NCBI GenBank assembly: GCA_014155875.1
Contig: JACEFZ010028321.1
Coordinates: 208,752 to 272,751 of the forward strand
Origin: Cepaea nemoralis
Taxonomy: Eukaryota > Mollusca > Gastropoda > Stylommatophora > Helicidae
DNA length: 64,000 bases
Direction of reading: 5' to 3'
Part shown: positions 18,928 through 29,708 of the stretch, one piece after another
How the letters are laid out: each line of letters starts with the position of its first letter
How positions within the stretch are numbered: the first letter of the stretch is position 1
Position numbers and translations under genes: made by a program
Notes under the pieces: generated by a model
Told to the model about the DNA's origin: nothing
The model's database searches: none
The model's input: only the letters and a program-made list of their open reading frames with translations

Positions 18928-21291
18928 CTACTCTACACTCTTATGTGGAATCTCCGGTATTTCTATCTCAGATGGTCGACTAAGGGTATCAGCCAGAATG
19001 TTGTCCTTACCCTTAATATGCTCTATACTAAAAGTATAGTTTTGTAGTATTAGCGACCACCTGTATATACGGTCATTCCGATGCACACCACTTTGTATGA
19101 CCGTGATTGGGGAGTTGTCAGTCTGGACAACGAAGTGAACACCCGCTAGAAATCGATGGAGCTTTCTCACCGCATAGATGACGCTTAGGGCTTCCAACTC
19201 TGATATGGAATATCTGGACTCAGCAGGTGTGATCTTACGGCTCACGTAGCAAATCGGATGGAAGATGCCATCATAAAATTGGCCTAGTACTGCAGCGATG
19301 GAGATTCTGCTGGCATCTGTCCTAAGATAATAAACGAGCCTAGGATTAGGCAAGCGAAGGATTGGTACATTACTAAACAGGATTTTCAATTTTGACAATG
19401 CAGAAATTAATAATGCATCTTTGACATCTAATTTTACAGATGCTTTTAAAACATTGGAAAATACACTTGTAATTTCCGCTAAGTTTGGTATGAATTTGCT
19501 ATAGTAATTTACTAACCCCAAAAGGCTTCTGACCTGCTTCTTTGTGGTAGGCATGGTCAGGTTCATAATTTTGGTAATAATTCTATTGTCAGTCTTAAGT
19601 TGACCTTGTGAAATGACATGACCCAAAAAATCAATTTCTTTTAGACCCAATTCGACTTTGCTCGGTTTGACAGTGAGACCGAAGAGTCGCAACCTATCGA
19701 AGACATGTCTTAGTTTCAGTAAGTGTGTTGTCCAGTCATCAGTATGGACACATATATCATCTATATAAGTCACTGTATTCGTCACTCCATGAAGTAGATC
19801 TCTAGTTAAGCGTACGAAAGTGGCAGGAGCGTTTCGAAGTCCGAAAGGAAGAAAACGCCACTCGTACAGTCCTAAAGGTGTTGAAAAAGCAGTAAGATGA
19901 ATGGATTGAGTCTGCATAGGGACCTGCCAATATCCCTTAGTAAGATCTAATTTAGAAAAGATTTTGGAGGTGGACATGTCAAGAATAAGATCTTCGCAGG
20001 AAGGAATTGGTTCTGCGTCGATCTTAGTGACGTTGTTGAGCTTTCGATAGTCCACACACAGACGAATTGTGGAGTCTTTTTTCTTAACTAGGACGATTGG
20101 AAAGGAGTACTCAGATGTAGATTTCTGGATGATCCCACTAGCTTCTAAATTAAGAATTTCCTTATTTAGACTTTCTCTATAGCTGAGTGGGATAGAGTAC
20201 GGCCTGCATTTGATAGGCTTAGAGTCCGAAAGAAGAATGGAGTGCTCGATTCTGTCCGTCCTACCTGGAATGTCAGAAAATATGTCTTTATACTCCGTCA
20301 CTAATTCTACTAATTGTCGTCGTTGACTGTCTGTTAGTCCCTGTTCTATCCGTATGCTATCTAATGTCGCAGTCTTGTCTACAATGGGAACAGGTAGTTC
20401 CATTCCGTCGTCGTCTACCTGATTCAGTACGGTGGTGGTGCTAAGTGCGTATTCTGTAAGCTCACTAGGTGTATGGATATCGTCGGATTTGCCAGTCTCG
20501 CTAACTAGTGTAGTTGCGTTGTGTATGTCTGTCGTCTGATCACTAGGTGTGGGTGCACTGTGTTCGTCTGTCTCTACTTCTGTCTCTTGTCGTGAAAAGT
20601 AAGGTTTCAACATGTTGACATGGAATATCTTTAAGTGTCCGTTTATCGATATTTCATAGTCAACATCTGAAATTTTACGTACCACCTTGAATGGCCCTTG
20701 CCATGAGGTCAATAATAAATTTCGTTTGTCTGGAAGTAACAAAAGTATGTCTTGATCTGGTTCAAGATCAATTGTTCTCGCACCTTTGTTTGCGTATTGG
20801 CGGTAGATTTGACCCTTCCTCTCCAAAGCTGCCTTAGCTATAATACACGATTTCATGATTTTGTCTCGTGTTTCTGTCACCATTTCATAAGGTGTTTTTG
20901 GGGTTGGAATTTCAATGGAATTAGTTATTACCTGATGGTAAATGGTTAGGGGTCCACGTGGGTTAGCCCCGTATACTAATTCAAACGGTGAGAAACCCGT
21001 GCTTGAATGGGGAATCTCCCGATAGGCAAACAGCACTGTTGGTAACAGTGTATCCCAATCAGCTGGGTTTTCTGCTGTCACCTTAGCCAGCATATGCTTA
21101 AGATCTCCGTTAATTTTCTCTACTATCCCATTGCTGGCTGGATGGTACGCTGTTGTAAAATGCTGTTTAATCCCTAACATTTTTGTAAGGGCTTGCGTTG
21201 CAGCCGATATGAATTGAGTTCCACGATCGGATAAGATGGTACGTGGAAATCCGAATCGTGAGAACAGGATGTAGAAATACATTGGCAACAT
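18928..21291 (-). CDS. pol: integrase core - RT - RNase H (787 codons)
   Basis: Open frame with, in order, the second half of the integrase core (LSDRGTQFIS with Asp 22, NGIVEKINGDLKHML with Glu 58, exact D-x35-E spacing), the integrase C-terminal GPF module (WQGPFKVVRKI, about residues 195-255), an acidic linker (about 255-340), Ty3/gypsy RT (IRLCVDYRKLN, FSKLDLTKGYWQVPM, FLPFGLRNAPATF, TYIDDICVHTDD with YIDD about 508, FLGHVISQGQ), and RNase H (LRTDASRISIAAVLGQ about 655, YSISELEALSVIYAV, VQTDNSPI about 722, LADTLSRPSE). The frame continues the protein upstream at 21280-22144 after a one-base shift. The Met at 21291 is inside the shifted overlap and not a real start. Confidence 0.93.
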   Translation of the reverse strand: MLPMYFYILFSRFGFPRTILSDRGTQFISAATQALTKMLGIKQHFTTAYHPASNGIVEKINGDLKHMLAKVTAENPADWDTLLPTVLFAYREIPHSSTGFSPFELVYGANPRGPLTIYHQVITNSIEIPTPKTPYEMVTETRDKIMKSCIIAKAALERKGQIYRQYANKGARTIDLEPDQDILLLLPDKRNLLLTSWQGPFKVVRKISDVDYEISINGHLKIFHVNMLKPYFSRQETEVETDEHSAPTPSDQTTDIHNATTLVSETGKSDDIHTPSELTEYALSTTTVLNQVDDDGMELPVPIVDKTATLDSIRIEQGLTDSQRRQLVELVTEYKDIFSDIPGRTDRIEHSILLSDSKPIKCRPYSIPLSYRESLNKEILNLEASGIIQKSTSEYSFPIVLVKKKDSTIRLCVDYRKLNNVTKIDAEPIPSCEDLILDMSTSKIFSKLDLTKGYWQVPMQTQSIHLTAFSTPLGLYEWRFLPFGLRNAPATFVRLTRDLLHGVTNTVTYIDDICVHTDDWTTHLLKLRHVFDRLRLFGLTVKPSKVELGLKEIDFLGHVISQGQLKTDNRIITKIMNLTMPTTKKQVRSLLGLVNYYSKFIPNLAEITSVFSNVLKASVKLDVKDALLISALSKLKILFSNVPILRLPNPRLVYYLRTDASRISIAAVLGQFYDGIFHPICYVSRKITPAESRYSISELEALSVIYAVRKLHRFLAGVHFVVQTDNSPITVIQSGVHRNDRIYRWSLILQNYTFSIEHIKGKDNILADTLSRPSEIEIPEIPHKSVE

Positions 21292-22144
21292 CTTTGGAGG
21301 TGATGTATTTCAAAGCTACTGCCTCAACCCACCTTGAACATAGGTCGACCATCGTTAATATGAAGCGATTTCCTTTGCTGGACACCTGATTCAGGGGTCC
21401 AACAATATCTACCGCCACACTTTCAAATGGCCTAGAAGCCAGTGTAGAAGGTTGTACTTCAGCTGTAGGATGTTTACCCTTACGTACTAATTGTTGACAG
21501 ACATTACAAGAACGACAAAATAATTTTATATCATTGCAAAAACCTGGCCAATAAAAATGAGCCTGAATTCTGGCCCTGGTTTTGTCGTATGCAAGGTGAC
21601 CAGCAAACGGTGACTCATGTGCAATCTTTAGCACAGTTAGGCGGTGTTGTACAGGTAACACCGTTTGCTGAATCTCATGGTTACCAGTTGTATAATACCT
21701 AGTAAGAATGCCATTATTAAGTCTAAAGAACCATGATGCGTTTTTGGTCACTTTGGCTCTTTCTTTCAATAATTTTAAATATGGAGACACACTAGGATCA
21801 GCTTTCTGCTGTTCTATAAATTTTTGTCTGGTGGTATCATCTGTGCTAGTTGGGGAAAGCAACAGTAGTCTCTCATTTTGTAGTGTGTCTTGATGTTTTA
21901 TAGCGTCTGCTCTGGTTGTTGCATTAGCTACATTTAATTTTTCCCATGCAGCTATTTCATCGCTAGTACATTGTTTCAATTGGGGTAAGCAACCCAAAAT
22001 TAAATCAGTACAAGGGTTGTCAAGTATTGCACAAGTAAAGGTACCAGAAAGGAAAGGAGTGTTAATACGGGCTTTGGCCAAAGGGTAAATTTCAATGTTA
22101 CCCGAAAAGGTTCGGCATTTGACAGAGTCAGCCTGTATAATCAC
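21167..22144 (-). CDS. pol: protease C-terminus and integrase N-terminus
   Basis: Residues 1-60 or so are the second half of an aspartic protease (ILDNPCTDLILGCLPQL). About residues 170-220 form the integrase zinc-binding domain (HESPFAGHLAYDKTRARIQA, then LFCRSCNVCQQL), followed by the start of the DDE core (ESVAVDIVGPLNQVS, TMVDLCSRWVEAVAL). At about 21285 the true reading shifts by one base into the frame of the 787-codon ORF (KDVANVFL joining YILFSRFGFPRTILSDRG), so the last 35-40 codons here are not real. The one-base shift lies between the first and second catalytic Asp. Confidence 0.88.
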   Translation of the reverse strand: MIIQADSVKCRTFSGNIEIYPLAKARINTPFLSGTFTCAILDNPCTDLILGCLPQLKQCTSDEIAAWEKLNVANATTRADAIKHQDTLQNERLLLLSPTSTDDTTRQKFIEQQKADPSVSPYLKLLKERAKVTKNASWFFRLNNGILTRYYTTGNHEIQQTVLPVQHRLTVLKIAHESPFAGHLAYDKTRARIQAHFYWPGFCNDIKLFCRSCNVCQQLVRKGKHPTAEVQPSTLASRPFESVAVDIVGPLNQVSSKGNRFILTMVDLCSRWVEAVALKYITSKDVANVFLHPVLTIRISTYHLIRSWNSIHIGCNASPYKNVRD

Positions 22145-22354
22145 CTGGACTCACCAGTTCCTTTCTAAGACCAATAAGGGTGCTGCCGCTGTCCAGCAAA
22201 CATTAGGCATGGTCTATCATTGACCATTGCATTGTGGAACACCAAATTGCCTCTGGAGGCTAAGGCTGCATTTACACTCTCAGTTGAGAATGGTACTGTA
22301 TGTCCACATTCTAATTTTCCGTCTGCATGAAATTGGTGACATCGTTCACAACTG
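22145..22354 (-). pseudogene. pol: protease active-site region, frameshifted
   Basis: On the - strand, between gag and the next pol frame, one reads CERCHQFHADGKLECGHTVP (a Cys/His cluster) and, in another frame, CLLDSGSTLIGLRKELVSPG with the DSG active site at 22196-22182. Both frames are broken by stops, so at least two indels separate gag from pol. Whether one of them is a natural programmed shift cannot be told from one copy. Confidence 0.75.
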
Positions 22355-23791
22355 TCAAAAGCTCAATATATCGTTTACACAACACACATCTTCAGATTGG
22401 TTAACAGGTAATTCATTTTCAACATCACACTCAGTGTCACTACCACTATCAGAAGATGTATCAATCAAAATAGCATTGTTGGCTTTCATACGTTGGCGGC
22501 CCAGGCACTTATTTGAATAATGGCCGTAGCTGGAACAAAAGAAGCATTTGATTGCACGCCTGTATGCAGATCTTTTGTTTTGTTGCTTCTTAATAACATT
22601 TTCAAGATGTGCCGGATAGTTTGGCGATTTATCACACATAGAATAAGTGTCATGCAAAAGTTGACAGTAGATACATTTTGACACTTTCCTATCTTTCTTG
22701 TCGACTCTATGAAATGGTTTTCTATTACTTTGATAGTTTTTAGGTTGGTCCTTTACAAAAGAAACTACTTCAGAGTCATTTGAAGTCTTAAAAATATCTC
22801 TATTTGAAGAAAAATATGCAGAGCCTTTCTTTTCGAATTGTTCTATGTTCTCAATGTCTGACTGCTGCAGGAATTTAGCAAACGGAGATGGTATAGTGGA
22901 TATGACTTTATCCATGGCTATTAAATTTTTAAGTCTGTCAAAGTCTTTTCCTATGTTAGCTGCTTTAAGCCACCTATCTAGTACACTTTGAACATTTGAG
23001 ACGTAATCAATGAAAGTCTCACTAGGTTTTGGTTTTAAATTTGAGAACTGAACCTGATACCCAGGGGCATCAAGTAAAAAGTGTTGCATTATCCTATCAT
23101 GGATGTACTGATAGTTAGATCTAAGATCAGTTGGTATAGATTCTATCACTTTAAGGGGCTCACCACTCAGGTTCTTCATATAAATCATAGCCCACATCTC
23201 TATTGGAACTTGGTGGTATTTAAACTGATACTCGACATTTTCTGTCCAGGCTGATATGGAATCTTCTTTACAATATGGTTTGATAATATTTTTGTATTTG
23301 TTGAACTTATTTTCTTCTTGTTGACTTTTTAGTTTAGTAGCAGAGATCTCTACGTGTGAGTCTACATCCATACCTTTCATCTTTAACTGTGTCTCTGATT
23401 CTACTTGTATTTGTTTTTCCTTAACTCTTGCCATTTCATCTATCTCTTTTTGCTTTAGTTCTCTCTCCTGATCTAATTGCTTTTGCTTTAATTCTTTCTC
23501 TTGATCTAATTGCTTTTGTTTTAATTCTAATTCCTTCTGTTTAATTTCCTTATCCTGTTCTGACTGTTTTAGCTTAATCTCCTTATCATGTTCTAACTGT
23601 TGTTGTTTAATTTGTAGCTCTTTTTGTTTTGTTATCTCAGCTAGTTCTATCTGGTGTTGTCGTTCTTGTGCACGTTCATCTCTCTCAGCATCTTCTGCTT
23701 CCTTAAATTTCTGCTCAGCATATTGTTCTAAGTCCTTTCCTGTGTATTGTAAATCTTTGCCTGCTTTTATGAAGTCAGCTAACGTAGCCAT
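22355..23791 (-). CDS. gag-like protein with coiled coil and zinc knuckle (478 codons)
   Basis: Starts MATLADFIKAGKDLQYTGKD at 23791, with no competing upstream Met. Residues about 40-165 are a Glu/Lys/Gln-rich coiled coil including near-exact repeats of KQKQLDQEKEL. Residues about 185-330 look like a gag capsid core (WTENVEYQFKYHQVP, IMQHFLLDAPGYQVQFSNLK, SETFIDYVSNVQSVLDRW). Residues about 416-429 are a CX2CX4HX4C zinc knuckle, CFFCSSYGHYSNKC, for RNA packaging, with a second Cys cluster (CIYCQLLHDTYSMC) before it. It forms the particle in which reverse transcription happens. Confidence 0.87.
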   Translation of the reverse strand: MATLADFIKAGKDLQYTGKDLEQYAEQKFKEAEDAERDERAQERQHQIELAEITKQKELQIKQQQLEHDKEIKLKQSEQDKEIKQKELELKQKQLDQEKELKQKQLDQERELKQKEIDEMARVKEKQIQVESETQLKMKGMDVDSHVEISATKLKSQQEENKFNKYKNIIKPYCKEDSISAWTENVEYQFKYHQVPIEMWAMIYMKNLSGEPLKVIESIPTDLRSNYQYIHDRIMQHFLLDAPGYQVQFSNLKPKPSETFIDYVSNVQSVLDRWLKAANIGKDFDRLKNLIAMDKVISTIPSPFAKFLQQSDIENIEQFEKKGSAYFSSNRDIFKTSNDSEVVSFVKDQPKNYQSNRKPFHRVDKKDRKVSKCIYCQLLHDTYSMCDKSPNYPAHLENVIKKQQNKRSAYRRAIKCFFCSSYGHYSNKCLGRQRMKANNAILIDTSSDSGSDTECDVENELPVNQSEDVCCVNDILSF

Positions 23792-24950
23792 GTTATTGGG
23801 AGCTTAGATAGCTTTGAAAGGCACTCAAATAACTACTTACTTATTTATCTTAGATACGGCTTATTTATTTTAATCTCTGAGCACTATCAATTGTACTCTT
23901 TGTTTATAACCTGGAAAATTTTATCCTGAAAAAACAGAGCACAAACATATGCTAATGCATCACACGCTGAAAAAGAGATGCACTATTAATCACATTGCAT
24001 GCCAAATATATTGAGTATACTCAACTTAATGTTCCCGAGAATCAGGAACACCAATCCGGTAACACAGGTCACCTCGTTTGGCACTTCGGCATACACACGA
24101 GTTTTCTAATCAGCTGTTGTTCACCCTGGTTCACAGAGCAGCAACAATTAACAAATAGTAAACGACATATAATATTCTCGACAATTTGGTACAATCACAA
24201 TGACATGCCCACGGACAAACAGAATATAGTTTAATTAATATTAAATTGTCAATGTCCTGTCTTCGTTCTACCGTTTTATGCCTTTCGTTACTAACCTAGT
24301 TTAATCTATGGAAGTGTTGTGCAGACCAAGTCTAATTTGCATGGCCAAAAGTAGTGCCATCGTGACGGTAAACAAATAGAAAAAGTACGAAAAAAAATTC
24401 AATAACTGCTTTCAAATAAATAAAAATATAATAATAATGTTTAAATAACTAAATATATTCAATTACTAACTTAAATAAACAAATAATAGTTAATATAAAG
24501 CACAGATTCAGGCGGGCAGCAGCTTGACGATTTGTAAACAATCAGATGCTGAATGCGAATGGCGTAGAACAACTGCTTGTCAATCGTACTACGTCAGAGG
24601 CGCAGCGCTATTTTTAGCTTGCAAAAATCGATAATGTTGCTGGCCTGTGTATCGCTCCGCCATGAATCATTATTTGATAGTTATTCATAAACAAATCAAT
24701 AATTACATAAATAAATGAAAGAAAATAATAATATCAATACTTACAACTTTGAAGAACACATGATTAAGTACATAATATTTTAATAAACACAAATAAGCAT
24801 TATTTTGTCACGATAGGCACAGTTTAGCTCGCAACTCGTTCTAGTCTGCACACGTCATCAGTCACTGACACAAATTAAACCTGTAATTCACTATTCGTAA
24901 CCTTAGTCTAGAGCCGTGGGTAAGTGTAATAGCTTGAACATTTGTCCAAG
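23792..24950 (-). other. 5' untranslated leader of the LTR element
   Basis: About 1.15 kb between the primer-binding site and the gag start. It is AT-rich, without a coding frame on the sense strand. Confidence 0.6.
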
Positions 24951-24967
24951 CCACACTTCTGACACCA
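24951..24967 (-). promoter_or_regulatory. Primer-binding site, likely tRNA-Leu
   Basis: On the - strand TGGTGTCAGAAGTG begins 14 bases inside the 5' LTR. The + strand CACTTCTGACACCA equals the 3' end (with CCA) of animal tRNA-Leu(CAG) as I know it, with 14 matching bases. The 14-base gap to the LTR is longer than usual. Confidence 0.75.
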
Positions 24968-24981
24968 CATTAATCCTCGCC

Positions 24982-25592
24982 TGTCAACAACCAATGTTTC
25001 AGGCATCATCGGATTACTTCTCCCACACCACACAAGAAACTTGCAAGTCGTGTGAGAGGAAATGAATGATACATTTTATTGCCGTTGGCTCTTTACAATT
25101 ACAAAACAGTCGCTATCAAATCACACACAAAGCCACAGAATTGCCTATCACTAGTTTCCTAACCCTATTGCTAATCTCTATCTATTTGGCTACACAAAAC
25201 TCCTATCAACACTAAACGATCTGCTCGCTACGAAGTCAGTCCCCAGTCTGACTTTCCTACTCGCGTGGCTACACAGCACGCGGAAGGACCTTGATGCGTC
25301 CTTCGGCTTTTTGCGTGCCGTTACACTTCAGCACGCTTATATTAGCTGTCTCCTATTGAGTGGCAATCGTGGCTATCACATAGGCGTGATTCTGTCGTGA
25401 CCAGAGTGCTAACTATCTGGTCGACGCCTCCGTGTCTCATGAGAGAACTAGTTAATAGTCCCCCATTCTATCACCTACCCTGCCCTTATATCGGGCACTG
25501 TATTACCTCTAATCTACTTGAGGTTGACCACTCTTCCCGGTGGTCTTCTATCTTGAGGCAGACCTCCGGCCTCTATGTTTCAGTCTTTGACA
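24982..25592 (-). repeat. 5' LTR (right)
   Basis: Upstream LTR of the - strand element, 611 bases, same termini as the left copy. It should contain the promoter and the start of the genomic RNA; I could not place a TATA box or the R region with confidence. Confidence 0.95.
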
Positions 25593-25800
25593 CAGTTGGA
25601 AATCGAATAAAGAGTAGCCTAACGGCGCTGTCCGGGCAAAATTTCGAGTTAAAAATCTACCCAAAGTATTTCAGGAACCTCGCCGTGCTACGGAGTTCGT
25701 GCACTGAGCTGAGTTTCTCTAAACTCAGGTTTGAGTTAGGAGAAGAACGGAGCACTTATGGGTTACACCCGTGTGCATCTTTCCCATTGTAGCGGCATGC
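25593..25800 (+). mobile_element. tRNA-derived SINE, family 5, right part
   Basis: Continuation of the SINE at 15889-16079. Joining GGCGAGTT (16072-16079) to GTTGGAAATCGAATAAAG across the LTR element gives a continuous sequence. The end is taken near TTTCCCATTGTAGCGGCATG and is approximate. Confidence 0.6.
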
Positions 25801-26604
25801 TGTTTATTCTCCTGTGACCACTGGCACGGAACTTGTGTATTTCTTACAAGATAGTTAACACCTTACATCTAACTAAAAGGCCAGAAAAGAATATGAAGAA
25901 TACCAAGTCTGGCAGGAAAAAACTAACAAGTTTTATTAATTGCTTGATGAATGCAGTGTTAGTGTGTGATGTATCTGCCATCTGTAAAACTCTTATAAAA
26001 CAATTCATGTATATTTTAGTAGCTAAAACCACTCATCCTATACCACAAGACATCCTTGATAAATATTCATCTCAAGAGTCCCAGTCCCTTCATGTTAAGT
26101 CTCATATTATTATCCCTTTGTGATCCTGTTATTTTAGGCTATACTAGGCTCAAAAGTTTGTCCTCATTTCCTCTTCTTTCAATGTGCATAACACTAGTTT
26201 GGCTATTTCCATAATAGCTGACACTAAAATTAAACGTGAGTAAATCTCATGCACATCAAGAATATTATTACATAGAATCAAACATGTCAGTAGATACACA
26301 GCTAAAATACACTGCATTATCAGTTCAATAGTTAAAATATTTTTAGCAACACAACAGAATGACTATGGTCTGCTAGAACAAGTAAGGATTTTAATCTGGC
26401 TTATAAATTATATTTTTTTGTCTACAGCATAGCGTAACATTTAAAGTTGCCTCATGAGTGTTCATCCTATCTGCTATGACAGATGTCAACTCGAGGTTTA
26501 TGATTCACTTCTGTGTGTCATCTGCTACCATTAGTATTCTGAAACAGTTGCTTTCTTCTGACCATATTTAATTTCTCCATTATGACTCTTGCCTATTTTC
26601 TCAG

Positions 26605-26720
26605 AGGAACGGGTGGTTGAGAATTAGAATAGAAGTCTCAAAATCAGAAGACTTGGAATCTAATCTCTGGTGAGGAAAAGGGTGTTTATCTACTGAGGTT
26701 AAGGCAATGCTAACCTTAAA
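26605..26720 (+). mobile_element. Decayed tRNA-like SINE head (weak)
   Basis: GAACGGGTGGTTGAGAATTA and, 35 bases on, GACTTGGAATCTAATCTCTG resemble A and B boxes in the layout of the SINE at 14757, but the B box has lost GGTTC. Relic at best. From 25800 to 27280 I see nothing else that can be named. Confidence 0.35.
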
Positions 26721-27283
26721 AAATTTAATTCCATAATACTTAATTTCTATGTTCTTTTATGGGATAGGGTTTGATATTAAAGACTGCTGATCGATAAAAT
26801 ATTGTCAAATTGACTTTGCACTTAATGATTGCTATGGAAACCAAGATAAACAGCGGCCATCTTGAATTTCTTAATGTACCTCTAAAACATTTATTTTTTA
26901 ATGTACAGGCTAAATTCTTTGTTTTATGTGTAAATAAATAGACCCTTTACAAGTTTAGTAGAAAATTTTAATGATATCTCTTTGCAGTTTTTTTTTTCAA
27001 AATGTGAAAATGGTGACATTTTTCATGACATTTTTTTTTTTTAGTGTAGCACAAAAACTAAAATGTAATTTTCAAGATTAATCTACTCACAATGTAAGTG
27101 ATATAATAAAGAATATCTCTGCAAAGTTTGAGTGAAATCTAACGAATAGTTTTTAAAACAATTGTACTTATGTATAAAAAACTGGCGAAATGAGAAAACG
27201 GGGAAAAACTAATAATTTTTATGTTTTTTATTACTAATGCACTCTTTTACAGAGAAAAAAAGTGTAAAACTGTACCTTGAGTG

Positions 27284-28918
27284 TTAAAATTGTCCTGCTG
27301 AATATGCAGGACCTCCCTCCAGAGCATGCAGCTCACCTTGTCTCTTTAATTTGGCCGCTCGTACAGTGTCGCGTCTTTTAGTTTGTTTGTCCTTCTTGTA
27401 CTTAAGACTATTTCTTACTTGCTTCTGCATCCTAAATGTTCCTAGTCTCTGCATATGCAGGCCTGTAGAAAGTCCATAAAACTGGGTAGTGTCTTGGGCA
27501 GCAGCAGCTCCAAAGTTGAACTCTCTTGCTGCAGTTACAACTGCAAACTGAACGCGCTTGCGTGAGGCAAAGTTGTCTTTAGTGCATCGAGCCCATATCA
27601 AGCTGTGTAAACACTCATTTGAATTCTGAGTTTGTCCTGACACACATCTACTAAGTAGTTTAGTTTAGTTTGCGCAGTGCTGTTCCAAGGCGTTTACTGA
27701 CATGGTTGATACACTCCTCTTTGTCTATCTGAATGTCATCCCCATATTGTTTGATCTTGGTAAGTTCCGCAAATGTTTTGGTGTCACCATCAGAAAGTAT
27801 TGACGTGTAGCGAAGTTTATGACGGGCCACAGACCGTCGCCGCAGCATCCTTGCAGCCTTCACCTCCATCATTCCAGCAGATCCTGTGAAATTGTTGTCA
27901 CAGTTTAGAAGATGTTCTGCCTTCCATGCTGCAAATTCATCTGGTTTGTCCCTGGAAAGTCTTACCAGTGGTTTCACACACCTGGCAATATGTGGACATA
28001 ACATGGGCATCTATGCAAAGTCCCGTAAGAACATCCACTGCACAGCCAACTCCAATGTGGGATGTGTGGCCTCTAGTCAGCCAAGTGCCATCAAAGCTGA
28101 CACTAATATCTAGCACATCATTGTCATGTAGAGTTATGCCTGACTGTTGTGCATGAGCCTGTCGAACATACTTTACGGTTTGAGAAAAAACAGTGTCCTC
28201 CAGATATTCTATCTTTGAATATAGTTTATTCGCTTTGCTGTGAAATGTTTTGTGATGAATACCTTGCAGGTTTATATTTTCACAAAAATTATTAAATGTT
28301 GTTGCACCCATCCCACAAACTAATGCTGAATATACTGACTGGCTGTTGACAGGAAAAGATCTATCCCCAACATTACTTTTTTCAGATAGGTATCTTCCAC
28401 ACACTACTTCTTCACAACAAGAGCAGTAAACCTCTGCATACACAGCTAATCCCTTGGCTTTCTTGCTGTCAGTTTTCAAAATAAGACTATCATTTTTACA
28501 AACTGGACAACATAACAATTTGATTATTGCCTCAATTTCTGAACAATCAACAATTGCTCTGTGTTCCCGTTTTTGATATCCATTGTCCTCACCAGAATCA
28601 TACTTGCTGCTAGTGGATATTGTGTATTTATACGTATCTCTTTTAAATTGGCTTCGGGTAATAAAAGAATCACTTCCACAACTTTGAGAAGAACACGATA
28701 GCACTGATTCATTCAGATTCACTGTCAAAACACTTGGATTTGGAAGTGGCATGTGCACTTTAGCTGGGTCGCTTTCAGTAGTTTCAGAATTGTCTGTATC
28801 ATTTACGACGTTCTGATAGGTTTTCGCTGCTTACGAGCATTTGCGAGGTGTAGTCTGAGAGATTACTTACGTTGAGTGGATGACTGCATGTTAAATTTCT
28901 TAGAACGAGGCATATTTC
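27284..28918 (-). pseudogene. Mutator-like (MULE) DDE transposase, broken
   Basis: The - strand start MPRSKKFNMQSSTQRK at 28918-28870 is followed by stops. The open part 28758-27937 holds a CCPVCKNDSLI zinc site, CSCCEEVV, and the first catalytic Asp in VSFDGTWLTRGHTSHIGVGC. After a frameshift near 27970 the next frame (to 27660) has WKAEHLLNCDNNFTGSAGMM and LSDGDTKTF (second Asp) and ends CINHVSKRLGTALRKL. A third frame (27643-27284) has QTQNSNECLHSLIWARC with the catalytic Glu. About 100 residues normally found between these last two blocks are missing. This matches the Mutator-like transposase family common in mollusc and cnidarian genomes. TIRs could not be placed, so element limits (roughly 26800-29300) are uncertain. 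Confidence 0.78.
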
Positions 28919-29708
28919 AATGCGTGTCAGTCTGTCGTCAACAATGAACTTTCAGCACGTCGCCAGGTGTAAACAACACAAAGCCGCCATTTTGGAAACC
29001 CATGGAAACCCACGTGATCAATTTCAGCCATCGGCGAACGCGGATTGCTTACGATGTTCCATATATGGAAGTTTCCGGAAGATGATAGACACGAATAAAC
29101 CCGATGTACACAGAAGAGCTTCCGATTAGACGAACTCGTAGTTTTACGAACAGTTACGGAAGTTCACGACCTTTCCAGGGATACCTTACACGCGCGTGTC
29201 GTGTTTTCCTGAGATATCGTTGCTAGGATTTGAAAACCGTCAATTTCGCAACAATTTTCAATAATTATACAATTTGACACAGAGGGTGGGTTCAGTAAAT
29301 TATGAATATTGCATAAAAATAACAGTTTTTAAACAAAAACAAGTACGGAATCTGATATAAGACATGATAAGGTGTCTAAAAATGAAATATTCCAAAAATA
29401 GCCAAGTTGACAAAAAATCGATGTTTTTACTGCCGCACATCGCCTTAAGAACAAATCTGAGTATACTGAGTGGTATTGACCTAGCTGTCTTTAAATATTC
29501 AGCCTTTGGAGAACCTGCTGTCACCACCAGCAGTGGTACAAATGCCATGATTATTGTTTTTAAAAAGAGGTCTGATTTGTTAAGTTAAAATCTGAATCTA
29601 ATTGTTTCCTTCACAACCTTGTATAGCATAGTTGGATATTAGTTTCTGACTTTGCTATTAAAACTGTGTCATGAACACATCTCTGGATGTTTATATTTTA
29701 TTCTCAAA

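Larger units (their letters stand above)
16080..25592 (-). mobile_element. Gmr1-like Ty3/gypsy LTR retrotransposon, 9.5 kb
   Basis: Complete LTR element in antisense to the host gene: two 611-bp LTRs, a primer-binding site next to the right LTR, a polypurine tract next to the left LTR, gag, and pol in the order protease - integrase - reverse transcriptase - RNase H. Standard Ty3/gypsy elements have integrase last; integrase before RT is the Ty1/copia order, and among Ty3/gypsy elements is known from the Gmr1 group. The sequence is otherwise gypsy-like (GPF motif after integrase, RT with YIDD). Flanks GAGTT/CAGTT suggest a 4-5 bp target duplication (AGTT shared). LTRs differ by four substitutions and two 1-base indels, so insertion is recent, yet pol has frameshifts. 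Confidence 0.93.
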
